Shown here piece by piece: positions 17,595 to 26,942 of a stretch of 64,000 bases of DNA. The DNA comes from Lentibacillus amyloliquefaciens. GTDB lineage: Bacteria > Bacillota > Bacilli > Bacillales > Amphibacillaceae. The position numbers were made by a program, and so were the translations under genes. The notes below the pieces were generated by a model. The model was given only the letters and a program-made list of their open reading frames with translations. It did not search any database and had not been told where the DNA came from. Position 1 is the stretch's first letter, and each line of letters begins with the position of its first letter. Where the stretch lies: contig NZ_CP013862.1 of NCBI RefSeq assembly GCF_001307805.1, positions 1,488,001 to 1,552,000 on the forward strand, read 5' to 3'.

Positions 17595-17657
17595 ATGCTG
17601 CTGGAGGAGGGGCCGGCAAAGTATGCATACGTGTATGATCCGCCTTCAGTACAATAA
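17595..17657 (+). pseudogene. Short fragment of a staphylococcal-type nuclease gene
   Basis: Twenty codons, MLLEEGPAKYAYVYDPPSVQ then TAA, closely match MLLEEGLARYAYVYDPPYTH inside the complete nuclease gene at 52928-53848. The similarity also holds at DNA level (ATGCTGCTGGAGGA). Nothing of the flanking nuclease domain is left. The rest of 17123-17778 has no gene I can support. A minus-strand frame at 17460-17570 ends in an unrecognised acidic stretch without a start, and GGACGAG/CTCGTCC (17693-17712) can form a hairpin. Confidence 0.65.
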
Positions 17658-17778
17658 ACAAAAAAGCTGCCAGTTCTATAAACCGACAGCCCAGGACGAG
17701 TATTCCTCGTCCCATCATTTGTCTACATTCAAAGAATAGGGAAATATCCCCCTGACTTGCCTTACACAACCGCGACAA

Positions 17779-19086
17779 TCATTTCGCTTCCGTGTCCCGG
17801 TCCCACTTGAACATGTTTTCCAGAAGAAGGGCCAGCATGATTCCGACAAGCAGGCCGCTGCTTAGAAGCGGTCGGATCGTGCCGGGTATTGTCTCGAAAT
17901 AAGATGGCGGCAATGTCATGATGATAATTCCTACGAACAACGGGATTGCTGCGCGATACACATTAAATGCAGTGAATGTCACGCCTGAGAAAAAGCTCCA
18001 GGATGAGTTCAGCAATTGCAAATAAGATACAAACAAAACAGCACTGCCGATGCTTAATGGCAACATGGAGAAGAATTGTCCAATTGGCGGGATGACACCC
18101 ATAACAAAGAACATCAGTCCGCCTATAATGAATGGCACGCGCTTAATGATGCCTGTCTGATTCAAGAAGCCAATAGACGAAACATATGGTGCATATGGCA
18201 CAAGACCAAGCACACCTGAAATGCTTGTAAAAATTCCCGTTATGGTAAACGATGCACGGTACTGGCCATTTGTCGTTTCCTCTTGATACATATCATCCGT
18301 TCCTTTTAACGCGCCGAATGTATTGGCCGTATTAAGCAGGCCGGCGAGTATTGCCGTTATAATGACCCCGGTATTCCATACAGGTTCGCCCAACGGGAAA
18401 AAGCTGAAACCGGATGATGAGGTCTGTTCAACGGTTTGTTGTCCGCCGAATGTCAGATTAAAAGCAATCCAGCCGATCACAATGCCAATCAACAGCGAAT
18501 AACGGCGGATGGCGGGTGGCGCTTTAATACTGATGACAATGACAATAATCGCGATAATAATCGATAATAACGACACGGATAAATCAATCGTTGCGGATTG
18601 TGCTTCATTGCCAAATGGAATGCCAAGCATGCCTTTCAAAAATATGCCGATCAATTTAACACCAAACAGAAACATAAAAACGCCCATCACAGCAGGTTTA
18701 AACAGCTTGGCAATAACCGGACCCAAGCCGGTTAACCCGATAATAATCGTTATGACGCCGGAAAGTATGACACCAATAGCAAGGCTGCCACCCAGTACCG
18801 CTAAAGGCATGTCCTGTGCGACCGCTATGCTGGTAAGTGTCAAAATAACGCCCCACCACAAACCGGATTGACCTTCCATAAGAGCCCGCTTATGTCCAAA
18901 CAGAGCCTGCACCATACAGGCAATACCCGTCACAATAAATGACAGCTGCAGGATGCTTGCTATACTCTCCTGCGGCAATCCAAACGCCGCTCCGACTGTG
19001 ATCGGTATAACAACCGTATTCGTGAAAATGAAAAAAAGCCATTGCAAGCCGGATATCCAACTGCTTGACTTCCAGAATTCGTTCAT
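17779..19086 (-). CDS. NCS2-family nucleobase permease (purine/uric acid type)
   Basis: About 435 residues with 12-14 membrane segments of the NCS2 nucleobase:cation symporter family. The substrate-site region LLNTANTFGALKGTDDMYQ corresponds to the conserved segment before TM9-10, and GQSGLWWGVI is near TM3. ATG 19086 has AGGAG 9 nt upstream; the ATG at 19107 has none. It is the last gene of the purine catabolic island, directly after allH on the same strand (40-nt gap). Uptake of a purine, urate or allantoin-like compound is inferred from context. Confidence 0.82.
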   Translation of the reverse strand: MNEFWKSSSWISGLQWLFFIFTNTVVIPITVGAAFGLPQESIASILQLSFIVTGIACMVQALFGHKRALMEGQSGLWWGVILTLTSIAVAQDMPLAVLGGSLAIGVILSGVITIIIGLTGLGPVIAKLFKPAVMGVFMFLFGVKLIGIFLKGMLGIPFGNEAQSATIDLSVSLLSIIIAIIVIVISIKAPPAIRRYSLLIGIVIGWIAFNLTFGGQQTVEQTSSSGFSFFPLGEPVWNTGVIITAILAGLLNTANTFGALKGTDDMYQEETTNGQYRASFTITGIFTSISGVLGLVPYAPYVSSIGFLNQTGIIKRVPFIIGGLMFFVMGVIPPIGQFFSMLPLSIGSAVLFVSYLQLLNSSWSFFSGVTFTAFNVYRAAIPLFVGIIIMTLPPSYFETIPGTIRPLLSSGLLVGIMLALLLENMFKWDRDTEAK

Positions 19087-19126
19087 TTTACTCTTCTCCT
19101 TCTCCATCTATAAGACTGTTCAACCA

Positions 19127-20065
19127 TTAATATTCCATCAAACGCCTGCTCTTTATCCCGAGCAGTATGCCTGAGACCGTATCTGCTCCGGATGTGTGGC
19201 CAATCATTTTCATAGCTTGCAATGCAGCCATCAATTCCTGTTCATCTGATTTCAGCATCGCTTGGCACATATCCAGCAAATGGGTGTGGTACTCCCCGTG
19301 TGCAGCATACCATAAATATTCATAGCCCACAGGCGTTGTTCGCTCCATTCCCTTTTGATACAAATAGTGACGCAATTGTTCCTGAAGTGATGACTGTGAA
19401 CCTAAAATGGATAACATCGCGCACATGCCGGTAATAATATCATCGCCGCTTGGCGTTAACCCAAGTCCGCGGCCTATCCAATAATCCAGAACATGTTCAG
19501 ACGCAATTGTTTTGGACCCTTTCGCTAAACGTCTCAATTCGTTTAATTTGTCGATAAACGGAAGCTGTCCGGAAGTAAGCGGCATCTGTATAAAACGCAT
19601 GAACTGCTGATGCTCTTCTTCCGTCTGTGTTAACCCGGTTTGCCATTTTTCTTCCAGCATTTTATCCGTTGTAAAACGTAAATTAGCCATTAAAACCCGT
19701 TCATCAAAAGACTTTGACTCAAGTAAATGATTTGTCCGCTCGGCATGCCTCAGCGTTAAGGTTGCACCACCGCCAAAAACGAACCCTTTTGACCCGGAAT
19801 CCCAGATTACCTTCTGTGCTTGCTGAATCGAACGCCTCAGTCTTACGGATGATTGGCGATTAAGCCCAATACCAAACGGCGCCATCCCATTTTCATAGAC
19901 ACCGACATGAATGAGCCGTTTTCCAAACAATAAATTAAAACTCGTATCAAACAGACTGTGAACCTTTCCACTCGTGTGATGCTGAAGAATGTGATCAACA
20001 CGATCACTCACAACAAAGGCCTCAACGTGTCTTGTATGAAAATTTCCGTTAATTGTATAGCCCAT
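19127..20065 (-). CDS. allH: Oxamate carbamoyltransferase subunit AllH (DUF2877)
   Basis: A 312-residue DUF2877 protein, homologous to E. coli AllH (formerly YlbF). Key segments are RSIQQAQKVIWDS, the central IGRGLGLTPSGDDIITGMCA (a glycine-rich TPSGDD motif typical of the family) and MIGHTSGADTVSGILLG near the end. In E. coli AllF, AllG and AllH together split oxalurate to oxamate and carbamoyl phosphate. Here allF and allG lie 15 kb away at the other end of the island. ATG 20065 has GGAG 8 nt upstream. Assignment is by family plus context. Confidence 0.85.
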   Translation of the reverse strand: MGYTINGNFHTRHVEAFVVSDRVDHILQHHTSGKVHSLFDTSFNLLFGKRLIHVGVYENGMAPFGIGLNRQSSVRLRRSIQQAQKVIWDSGSKGFVFGGGATLTLRHAERTNHLLESKSFDERVLMANLRFTTDKMLEEKWQTGLTQTEEEHQQFMRFIQMPLTSGQLPFIDKLNELRRLAKGSKTIASEHVLDYWIGRGLGLTPSGDDIITGMCAMLSILGSQSSLQEQLRHYLYQKGMERTTPVGYEYLWYAAHGEYHTHLLDMCQAMLKSDEQELMAALQAMKMIGHTSGADTVSGILLGIKSRRLMEY

Positions 20066-20113
20066 TATGCTCACTCCAGGCAGGCAAATGATGTTACCGG
20101 GAAGACTTCTTAT

Positions 20114-20150
20114 GGGAAACCACCACTTACAAATTGAGTGGTGGTTTCCC
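20114..20150. terminator. Strong 14-bp hairpin between pucG and allH
   Basis: A perfect stem, GGGAAACCACCACT with AGTGGTGGTTTCCC, and a 9-nt loop. It lies 48 nt after the pucG stop and upstream of the allH ribosome site, with no long T-tract. It could end the pucG transcript or lower readthrough into allH and the permease gene. Confidence 0.6.
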
Positions 20151-20197
20151 TTGTCGTCACAACTTATTCGCCTTCAATCGGCTTTAAATACTGCTGT

Positions 20198-21415
20198 TCA
20201 CGCGTTTTCTGCATAAAATTTCAAAGCTGCCTGCGATGCAGCGCCGCAGTTTACCTCAGCACCATGGTAAAGTAACGTGGCTTCCAGTGCACCCAGCGTT
20301 TGTAAAATATTGCTTTTACGGCAACTGTATCCCATCGAACCGATACGCACTACATTTCCTTTCAATGGCCCGAACGCACCGGCTATTTCGACGCTAAATT
20401 CATTGATGAGCGTTTGACGGACCTGCGCTTCATCGATACCTTCAGGGACTTTAATAACTGTTACAACCGGCATTTTGTTCTCCTCGCCGCCAAACAGTTC
20501 AAGACCCATGGCACGAAGACCTGCCGCAAGCGCTTCGCCATGAAATTGATGACGCTCGCTCCGCTTTTCAATCCCCTCGTCTTGTATGATCCGTAAACCT
20601 TCACGCAGCGCATAGAGCATTGAAGTCGCTTCTGTGTGATGGTTGAGACGATCCGGTGTCCAATAATCCTGAATTTGACTTAAATCAAAGTAGTTACTTT
20701 GAATTCTGCGGTCATTATCCGAATCATCAGCTAAGCCCCGCTCAATATCTTTTCGTTCCAAAATAAGTTTCTCTACGCGATCATTATATGTGAGCGGCGC
20801 CATGCCCGATGGAACGGCAAGACATTTCTGCGTGCCGGCAATCGCCGCATCAATATACCATTCATCTGTTTTAAATTCGACGCCACCAAGAGTTGCAACA
20901 GCATCAACAACGAAAAGCGCGTCCTGCTCACGGCAGAATTGGCCGATTTCTTTTAATGGCTGCATTTTGCCGGTTGATGTTTCACCATGCACCATCGCGA
21001 CAACCTTAGGATTCACTTCTTTCATTTCCGCTTTTACTTCTTCCGGGTCGAATACCTCGCCCCAATCTTTTTCGATCGTGTGGACATCAGCACCGCAACG
21101 GCTGGCGATTTCTGTAAGCAGGTAGCCAAACCGGCCGAATATCGGAATCAATACTTTATCGCCGGGTTCAATGATACTGCACAAAACCGCTTCGATTCCA
21201 GCCCGGGAAGTTCCGTCCACCGGAAAAGTGCGATGATTATTCGTTTGGAAACTATAACGCAATAAATCCATCGTTTCATTCATAACTTTTAAAAATTCCG
21301 GGTCAAATTGTCCAATGATCGGTGTTGACATCGCCCGCAGCACGCGCGGATCAGCCTCAACCGGACCCGGCGTCATAATCGTACGTATCGGTGTCGATAA
21401 ATCAGTATACCCCAT
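20198..21415 (-). CDS. pucG: (S)-ureidoglycine-glyoxylate aminotransferase
   Basis: A 405-residue class V PLP-dependent aminotransferase of the alanine-glyoxylate/PucG group. TPGPVEADPRVLRAMS is at the N-terminus, HGETSTGKMQPL follows, and the PLP Lys is in IAGTQKCLAVPSG. In Bacillus, PucG moves the amino group of ureidoglycine to glyoxylate, giving glycine and oxalurate. It diverges from pucR across about 250 nt. AAGGAGG precedes the ATG. With AllE and AllD also present, ureidoglycine has two possible exits. Confidence 0.9.
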   Translation of the reverse strand: MGYTDLSTPIRTIMTPGPVEADPRVLRAMSTPIIGQFDPEFLKVMNETMDLLRYSFQTNNHRTFPVDGTSRAGIEAVLCSIIEPGDKVLIPIFGRFGYLLTEIASRCGADVHTIEKDWGEVFDPEEVKAEMKEVNPKVVAMVHGETSTGKMQPLKEIGQFCREQDALFVVDAVATLGGVEFKTDEWYIDAAIAGTQKCLAVPSGMAPLTYNDRVEKLILERKDIERGLADDSDNDRRIQSNYFDLSQIQDYWTPDRLNHHTEATSMLYALREGLRIIQDEGIEKRSERHQFHGEALAAGLRAMGLELFGGEENKMPVVTVIKVPEGIDEAQVRQTLINEFSVEIAGAFGPLKGNVVRIGSMGYSCRKSNILQTLGALEATLLYHGAEVNCGAASQAALKFYAENA

Positions 21416-21564
21416 GTGCCAATTACCTCCTTCAACGGATTAAACAATCCATTTATCAACGATTGCAATAACTGCGCTTACATTCTCTTAAAAATCATTC
21501 TTATTCTAACTATTTTATTTTAAATAACATCAAAAGTCATTGTTTAACTTAACTAAATAACGTT

Positions 21565-21593
21565 TTGATTTTTGTCCATTTTTGACGTATAAT
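21565..21593 (+). promoter_or_regulatory. SigA-type promoter of pucR
   Basis: TTGATT (21565-21570), a 17-bp spacer, and a consensus TATAAT (21588-21593), ending 75 nt before the pucR start. It lies in the divergent pucG/pucR region, which is AT-rich. No clear PucR box was recognised there. Confidence 0.6.
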
Positions 21594-21668
21594 GGCATGT
21601 GAAAGAGATGTTTTATCCCTTGTTCAATAATGATAAACGACTCATTTTTCATAAGAGAGTGGTGTTAC

Positions 21669-23333
21669 ATGAAAACAATTAATGATCTATTCATACTTGA
21701 TGGCATGAAAGAGTGTGTTGTGTTAGCAGGGCATCGCGGCCTAACCAGGAACGTTGAGTCTGTTAATATTTCCGACACGCCTGATGTTATAAACTTTTTA
21801 TACAAAAACCATTTACTGCTGACAACCGGTTATGGTTTTTATGAGGATACGAACCAATTCTGTGATCTGATCAGAGAAATGCATGCATTGAACTGTTCAG
21901 GGATTATCATTAAAGTCAATCGTTTCATGCATAAAATCCCGGAAGAAGCCAAACTGCTTGCAGACGATCTGGCATTTCCAATTATTGATTTGCCGACAAA
22001 TCGTACGCTCGGCGACTTATCCCGCCACATCTTGAATTATTTGAATGATCATGAAGCTGAACAGTTATATTATGCACTGCATGTACAACAAGAATTCTCA
22101 GACATGATGGTAAAAGGTTACAATCTTAATTCATTAGTGGAACACTTGGGACACTTTCTCGTTCGCCCTGTCTTATTATTGAACCATCGGGGGGAAATGA
22201 TCGCCCGCAGCCATGATTTTCGCATGGATTCCATAAAACGAGCTGAAACTGAAATCGTTCGCGCCATCAAAGAAGACACAGCACCATACCAGGATGGGAC
22301 GACATTTGACATCCCGTCGCTGAATCAGCAGGCCGTTACGACTTTCCCAGTCAAAACGAAACGGCAGCAGCCCAGCATGCTCGTTATCATTGATTTTCAA
22401 ACATTGCCCTATCCATCATCCCAGATGGCTGTCGAACAAGCCGGCAACGTCATTTCTTCCACACTGATCAAGGAACAGGCGATTGAAGAAAATACCAGAC
22501 TATTAAAAAATAATTTTTTTGCGGATTTAATTGAAAAACGCGTGCAGGCTGAAGATGAAGTTATGAGCCGGACAGCATTTTATGGGCTTGATCCGGACAA
22601 AGCAAGCATTTGTGTATTGTGTACCGTCGATTCAGAAGGAGAAAATTATGAATCGCTACAACTCTATGAAAAGAAAATCAGCGAGCTGCATAATAGCATT
22701 TATGATCAACTGGAAGATGACATTATTAATGGCAATATGCAGGCCACCCTATTCACCAAAGAAAAGTTCTTTGTAATGATTTTGCAATTCAACCAATACA
22801 CCGAAGCAGAAATCAATCTGGTGACGGAATTTACGCAAAAGGCCCAGAAAAACGTCCAAGGGGAATATTCCGTATCATTCGGCATCAGTAATCCCGTAGA
22901 ATCTGTTACCGAAATCCCAACCGCATATCAAGAAGCCGCAGAAGCTATTACCAATGGCTATGACCAGAATATGACAGGATTCATCAATTATTATAAAACC
23001 AAAGAAATTAAAGAATTGCTGAATACTCTTCCGCGTAAAGATATCAAAGCACTCTATGAAAATACGTTAAAATCATTGGCCTACCCGGAAACAAAAGAAG
23101 ATCAGGAGCTAATCAAAACGATTGAAATCTATTTAAACTGTCAATGTGAAATATCGGTAACGGCACGCAAATTATATATTCACCGCAATACGGTTAAATA
23201 CCGCATTAAAAAAGCGGAAGAACTGCTGAATTGTTCATTCCATGACCCCGCAGATTCATTACGAGTACGTGTCGCCTTAACAATTGGAAACATTTTGGAA
23301 GATGAAACCAAAACACTCAGCTCAGTGCAGTAA
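21669..23333 (+). CDS. pucR: PucR-family transcriptional regulator of purine catabolism
   Basis: About 554 residues in PucR architecture. The N-terminal PucR ligand domain comes first (about 5-125, TINDLFILDGMKECVVLAGH and FPIIDLPTNRTLGDLS), then a central region with a GGDEF-like CdaR domain (about 280-420). The C-terminal HTH_30 domain (about 480-545) has CEISVTARKLYIHRNTVKYR. ATG 21669 follows AGAGAGTGGTG; earlier in-frame codons lack a site. In B. subtilis PucR activates the puc genes in response to allantoin-type ligands. It is the only plus-strand gene in the island, which fits a regulator of everything around it. Confidence 0.9.
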   Translation: MKTINDLFILDGMKECVVLAGHRGLTRNVESVNISDTPDVINFLYKNHLLLTTGYGFYEDTNQFCDLIREMHALNCSGIIIKVNRFMHKIPEEAKLLADDLAFPIIDLPTNRTLGDLSRHILNYLNDHEAEQLYYALHVQQEFSDMMVKGYNLNSLVEHLGHFLVRPVLLLNHRGEMIARSHDFRMDSIKRAETEIVRAIKEDTAPYQDGTTFDIPSLNQQAVTTFPVKTKRQQPSMLVIIDFQTLPYPSSQMAVEQAGNVISSTLIKEQAIEENTRLLKNNFFADLIEKRVQAEDEVMSRTAFYGLDPDKASICVLCTVDSEGENYESLQLYEKKISELHNSIYDQLEDDIINGNMQATLFTKEKFFVMILQFNQYTEAEINLVTEFTQKAQKNVQGEYSVSFGISNPVESVTEIPTAYQEAAEAITNGYDQNMTGFINYYKTKEIKELLNTLPRKDIKALYENTLKSLAYPETKEDQELIKTIEIYLNCQCEISVTARKLYIHRNTVKYRIKKAEELLNCSFHDPADSLRVRVALTIGNILEDETKTLSSVQ

Positions 23334-23356
23334 ACCTGCTGTCCTGAGTGTTTTTT
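23313..23356 (+). terminator. Terminator of pucR, overlapping its last codons
   Basis: ACACTCAG and CTGAGTGT form the outer stem, with an inner GCAG/CTGC hairpin, directly followed by TTTTTT. The stem begins inside the last codons of pucR. Confidence 0.75.
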
Positions 23357-23439
23357 ATTGTGTGATTCCAATGTGTGCCTGTCTGACAAATCACAGCACA
23401 CAGGAATCACACAACCATAAAAATTTACTTACCTCGACT

Positions 23440-24849
23440 TTAACTCCATTGAATGACCTGTGCAATTATTAGTGACACCACGGATATGCCTGCGAGAATA
23501 AGGAATAATGGAAAGAAAAACCGTATCCATTTCTGATATTGAACGCCGGCTATCGATAAAGCTGCCATAAAGTAACCTGATGTCGGGTAAAGAATATGCG
23601 CAAACCCGTCCCCTAGTTGAAATGCCAGAATTGCTGTTTGTCTGGTTACACCGATTATATCAGATAATGGCGCCATGATTGGCATTGTAACGAGCGCTTG
23701 TCCGCTTCCGGATGGGATAAAGAAGTTGATGATTAACTGCACAAAATACATTCCGACAGCTCCCAAAACCGGCGGCAATTCATTGACAGCCGATCCCAAG
23801 CCGTGCACAATCGTATCCATAATTTGCCCGTCTTCCATAACCACGGCGACCGCCCGTGCAATCCCAACGATCATAGCCCCCATCAACACATCACGGAAAC
23901 CCTGGTTAAAGCCTTCACAAATTTCGGTTAACGTTAACCCGGCAATGATACCGACAACGATCCCCATGATAATAAACAGCCCGGCCATTTCGACCATAAA
24001 CCAGCCTTGTCCAACCACGCCATAAACTAATATGCCAAAGAAAATGAAGGCAGCGATTGACGCGTATTTTTGTCTGGTATTCATATGTTTTTCTTCTACC
24101 TGATCCTGATCCTGATATTGTTCCCGTTTTTCCTGGTCATCTTCGTATACTAAACTATTTAACGGATTTTGCTTTACCTTTTTAGCGTAACGCATAATAT
24201 AAAAGACAGCTGCCAGTACAATAACGACGAAAATGATCAGACGAAAACCGATTCCGGAAAAAACCGGAATCCCGGATATTTTTTGCGCCAATCCCGTATT
24301 AATGGGATTCAGCACACCCGCTGCAAATCCGATAACCGTCCCACAAAGGGCGATAGCTGCAGCCACCAAGGAATCATATCCTAAAGCAATCATCAGCGGC
24401 ATAATAACCGGAATATAAACAAGTGACAATTCCGGTGTTCCAATCACAGTGGCAATAACCGCAAAAACGGTTGTCAAAATAGGAATAAGCATCAGACTTT
24501 TATTTGAAAATTTGCGCGTCAGCTTATCAACAGCAATCTCGATAATGCCTGTGTGACGCAGCACCATAAACATACCGCCAATGATGAACGTAAAGAAGAC
24601 CACTTCGCCTGCATCAATGAGGCCGCGTGGAATAACGGTCAGAAAATCAACGATGCCGACAGGAGTCTGCTCCACTCCTGAAAATGAATTTGGATCAATC
24701 GTTGTCCTGCCTTCAGGGCCGGGAACGCGCTCAAACTTCCCGGCCGGAATAATATAAGTTAAAATGGCCGCAATCGCACTCAGGACAAACAGTATGACAT
24801 AAATATGCGGCATTTGAAATTTTCTTTTTTTCGTTTCGTTTCCTTTCAT
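23440..24849 (-). CDS. YfcC-family permease (C4-dicarboxylate/anaerobic carrier superfamily)
   Basis: A 469-residue permease with about 12 transmembrane segments and a charged central loop (DDQEKREQYQDQDQVEEK). Characteristic segments are FIIGGMFMVLRHTGIIE, FFIPSGSGQALVTMPIMAPL and QLGDGFAHILYPTSGYF, typical of the YfcC/AitC/DcuC-like family. GGGGGAG precedes the ATG. Its place between pucR and ridA suggests transport of a pathway compound, such as uptake of allantoate or a ureide, or export of oxamate, the end product of AllFGH. That substrate is inference only. Confidence 0.82.
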   Translation of the reverse strand: MKGNETKKRKFQMPHIYVILFVLSAIAAILTYIIPAGKFERVPGPEGRTTIDPNSFSGVEQTPVGIVDFLTVIPRGLIDAGEVVFFTFIIGGMFMVLRHTGIIEIAVDKLTRKFSNKSLMLIPILTTVFAVIATVIGTPELSLVYIPVIMPLMIALGYDSLVAAAIALCGTVIGFAAGVLNPINTGLAQKISGIPVFSGIGFRLIIFVVIVLAAVFYIMRYAKKVKQNPLNSLVYEDDQEKREQYQDQDQVEEKHMNTRQKYASIAAFIFFGILVYGVVGQGWFMVEMAGLFIIMGIVVGIIAGLTLTEICEGFNQGFRDVLMGAMIVGIARAVAVVMEDGQIMDTIVHGLGSAVNELPPVLGAVGMYFVQLIINFFIPSGSGQALVTMPIMAPLSDIIGVTRQTAILAFQLGDGFAHILYPTSGYFMAALSIAGVQYQKWIRFFFPLFLILAGISVVSLIIAQVIQWS

Positions 24850-24892
24850 TCAAATCTCCCCCTTGTAGTGATTCATGTTTGTAGCCTTCAAC

Positions 24893-25273
24893 TTAAGATC
24901 TTTTGGCAATCATTTCAATTTCCACTTCCGCCTCAAGCGGCAATTCCAGCACTGCTACACAAGTCCGTGCCGGATAAGGCTCGCTGAATTGCGTTTTATA
25001 TACCTCATTCATCGCAGCGAAATGCTTCATGCTTGTCAGATAAACATTGACTTTGACGACATCGTCTCTTGTAAGGCCGGACGCTTCCAATACGTCAAAT
25101 AAATTGGCAAAGCATTGGTGCGTTTGCGCTTGAATATCGCCGCTCATATCCGTTGCAGTTGGCGTGTTCTTGGCCGTCTGTCCCGAAAAGTAGACATAGT
25201 CACCTGCATCAACCGCGTGCGAATAAGGACCCGATACGGTTGCATTTTTTGCTTCATATGTTTTTCGTGTCAT
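24893..25273 (-). CDS. RidA-family enamine/imine deaminase
   Basis: A 126-residue RidA (YjgF/YER057c/UK114) protein. The active-site Arg is in YPARTCVAVLELP, with FSGQTAKN near the N-terminus and VKVNVYLTSMKHFAAMNEVY between them. Such proteins hydrolyse reactive 2-aminoacrylate-like imines. In purine and pyrimidine operons they often deal with unstable amino intermediates; here unstable ureidoglycine and its imine are obvious candidates (inference). AAGGAG precedes the ATG. It follows the yfcC-like gene upstream in transcription. Confidence 0.88.
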   Translation of the reverse strand: MTRKTYEAKNATVSGPYSHAVDAGDYVYFSGQTAKNTPTATDMSGDIQAQTHQCFANLFDVLEASGLTRDDVVKVNVYLTSMKHFAAMNEVYKTQFSEPYPARTCVAVLELPLEAEVEIEMIAKRS

Positions 25274-25516
25274 CTTGGATGCTCCTTTTTATGTTTATTG
25301 AATAAATGCAGCAGACGATGCGCAAATCGACATGAACAGCGCATCTCATCATCTCACAATAAATGATTATCAATCACAAGTAAATGTTGGTATAGAACTA
25401 AATTAACCGCTTTCAACTGTCTAACTTGGACAACATTTTTAAAAATTTGTCACATTTAAACAATAGGTTGTACAAATTAAATGGTAACCATTCCACTGAT
25501 CTGGGGTTAATTGCAA

Positions 25517-25553
25517 AAAATCCCAAACCCTTTTCACAAGGGTTTGGGATTTT
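25517..25553. terminator. 14-bp terminator after the first allantoinase gene
   Basis: AAAATCCCAAACCC and GGGTTTGGGATTTT pair perfectly around a short loop, with A/T tracts on both sides. It lies just after the allB-1 stop on the minus strand. The adjacent 25274-25516 region upstream of ridA holds no gene. Confidence 0.75.
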
Positions 25554-25572
25554 AACAAATATGCCGCATTCT

Positions 25573-26904
25573 TCAGTGAACCGTTATTTCACCATTGTGA
25601 TAAACAACTCTGCCATTGACGATGGTTGTCTTAACGGCTCCCTGATATGTTTTTCCGATATATGGAGAATGCTTGTGACGATAGAACAAGTCTTCTTTCT
25701 TCAATTCAAAACGCTCATTTAAGTTCACCAATGTTATATCCGCATCAAAACCTGCAGCAATCGTTCCTTTTGAGGATAGCCCGAACAGTTTTGCCGGACT
25801 TGCTGAAGTTAACTGAACCAATCGCTGAAGCGTGAGTCCGCGTTTAAAATAACCTTCCGTCAATAGGATGTTCAATGTGGATTGGGCACCGGAAATGCCG
25901 CCCCAGCCTTCAAAATAATTATCGGTAATCTGTTTCATGTCTGCAGGTGCAGGCGAATGATCGGAACCAATCACATTAACCTCTCCTTCGAGAACAGCAT
26001 TCCATAGATCGTCAACTTCATGGCTGTCACGCAACGGTGGCATACATTTGGCGATGCCGCCCTGCTCTTCCAAATCCTTCAAAGTTAATGCCAGATAATG
26101 CGGGCATGTTTCAACGGTTACGTCAACACCGCGTGCTTGTGCATCTTTAACAACATTAACGACTTTGCGGCTGCTTGCATGAACAATATGAAGTTTGCAC
26201 CCGGTCGCTTCAGCATAAGATATGAGATGGTTAACAGCATCGATTTCGGAAATAATCGGTCTTGATTCGGCAAAATCCCGTGCGGAAGTCTTGCCTTGAC
26301 GTTGTTTTTCTTTTGCCAGCTGTTCACAGATAACAGGGCTTTCTGCGTGGACCGCCAAACGGGAGCCAAGCCGTGCTATTTCCTGCATCCCTGTAAAAAT
26401 GGTTTCATCATCCGTATTGTCAAAGTCTTCAATGCCACTTGGCGGCATAAATGCTTTAAAGCCGATAACACCACGGTCGTGCATGTCTTTTAATTCAGCC
26501 ACATTTCCCGGAACAAGTCCACCCCAGAAATGAGCATTGACGACGGATTTTTCCGCTGCCAGGTCTTTTTTGGCATTCAGTTTTTCTTGATCAATAACCG
26601 GAGGCGTGCTGTTCAGCGGCATATCAAAAAATGTCGTCGCCCCGCCGGCAGCCAGACTTTGACTACCTGTTTCAAGTCCTTCCCATTCGGTTCGGCCGGG
26701 TTCATTGAAATGGACATGCGGATCGATCAAGCCGGGCAAAACATGCAAGCCTTCTGCATCAATCGTGTCAGCTGCATCATTTTCCAGTGAGTTATCAGTC
26801 ACAACCTTCGTAATTTTCCCGTCCTGAATCGCGATATCGCCTTCGAATGTTGAATCGGGTGTTACAATGGTGCCATTTTTTATGATGAGATCATACATTG
26901 GCAT
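25573..26904 (-). CDS. allB: Allantoinase (first copy)
   Basis: A 443-residue cyclic amidohydrolase that opens allantoin to allantoate. Metal ligands are visible: DPHVHFNEPG (HxH), Lys in GVIGFKAFMP (to be carboxylated), HAESPVICEQ, HIVHASSRK and Asp in SDHSPAPADM. ATG 26904 has GGGAGGAG 6 nt upstream; the frame from 26937 has none. It follows a second allantoinase gene with a gap of about 40 nt, so both are co-transcribed. The family cannot be told from dihydropyrimidinase by motif alone, but context favours allantoin. Confidence 0.87.
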   Translation of the reverse strand: MPMYDLIIKNGTIVTPDSTFEGDIAIQDGKITKVVTDNSLENDAADTIDAEGLHVLPGLIDPHVHFNEPGRTEWEGLETGSQSLAAGGATTFFDMPLNSTPPVIDQEKLNAKKDLAAEKSVVNAHFWGGLVPGNVAELKDMHDRGVIGFKAFMPPSGIEDFDNTDDETIFTGMQEIARLGSRLAVHAESPVICEQLAKEKQRQGKTSARDFAESRPIISEIDAVNHLISYAEATGCKLHIVHASSRKVVNVVKDAQARGVDVTVETCPHYLALTLKDLEEQGGIAKCMPPLRDSHEVDDLWNAVLEGEVNVIGSDHSPAPADMKQITDNYFEGWGGISGAQSTLNILLTEGYFKRGLTLQRLVQLTSASPAKLFGLSSKGTIAAGFDADITLVNLNERFELKKEDLFYRHKHSPYIGKTYQGAVKTTIVNGRVVYHNGEITVH

Positions 26905-26942
26905 GATTTTCTCCTCCCAACTTTTACAAATTAGCAAACTTA

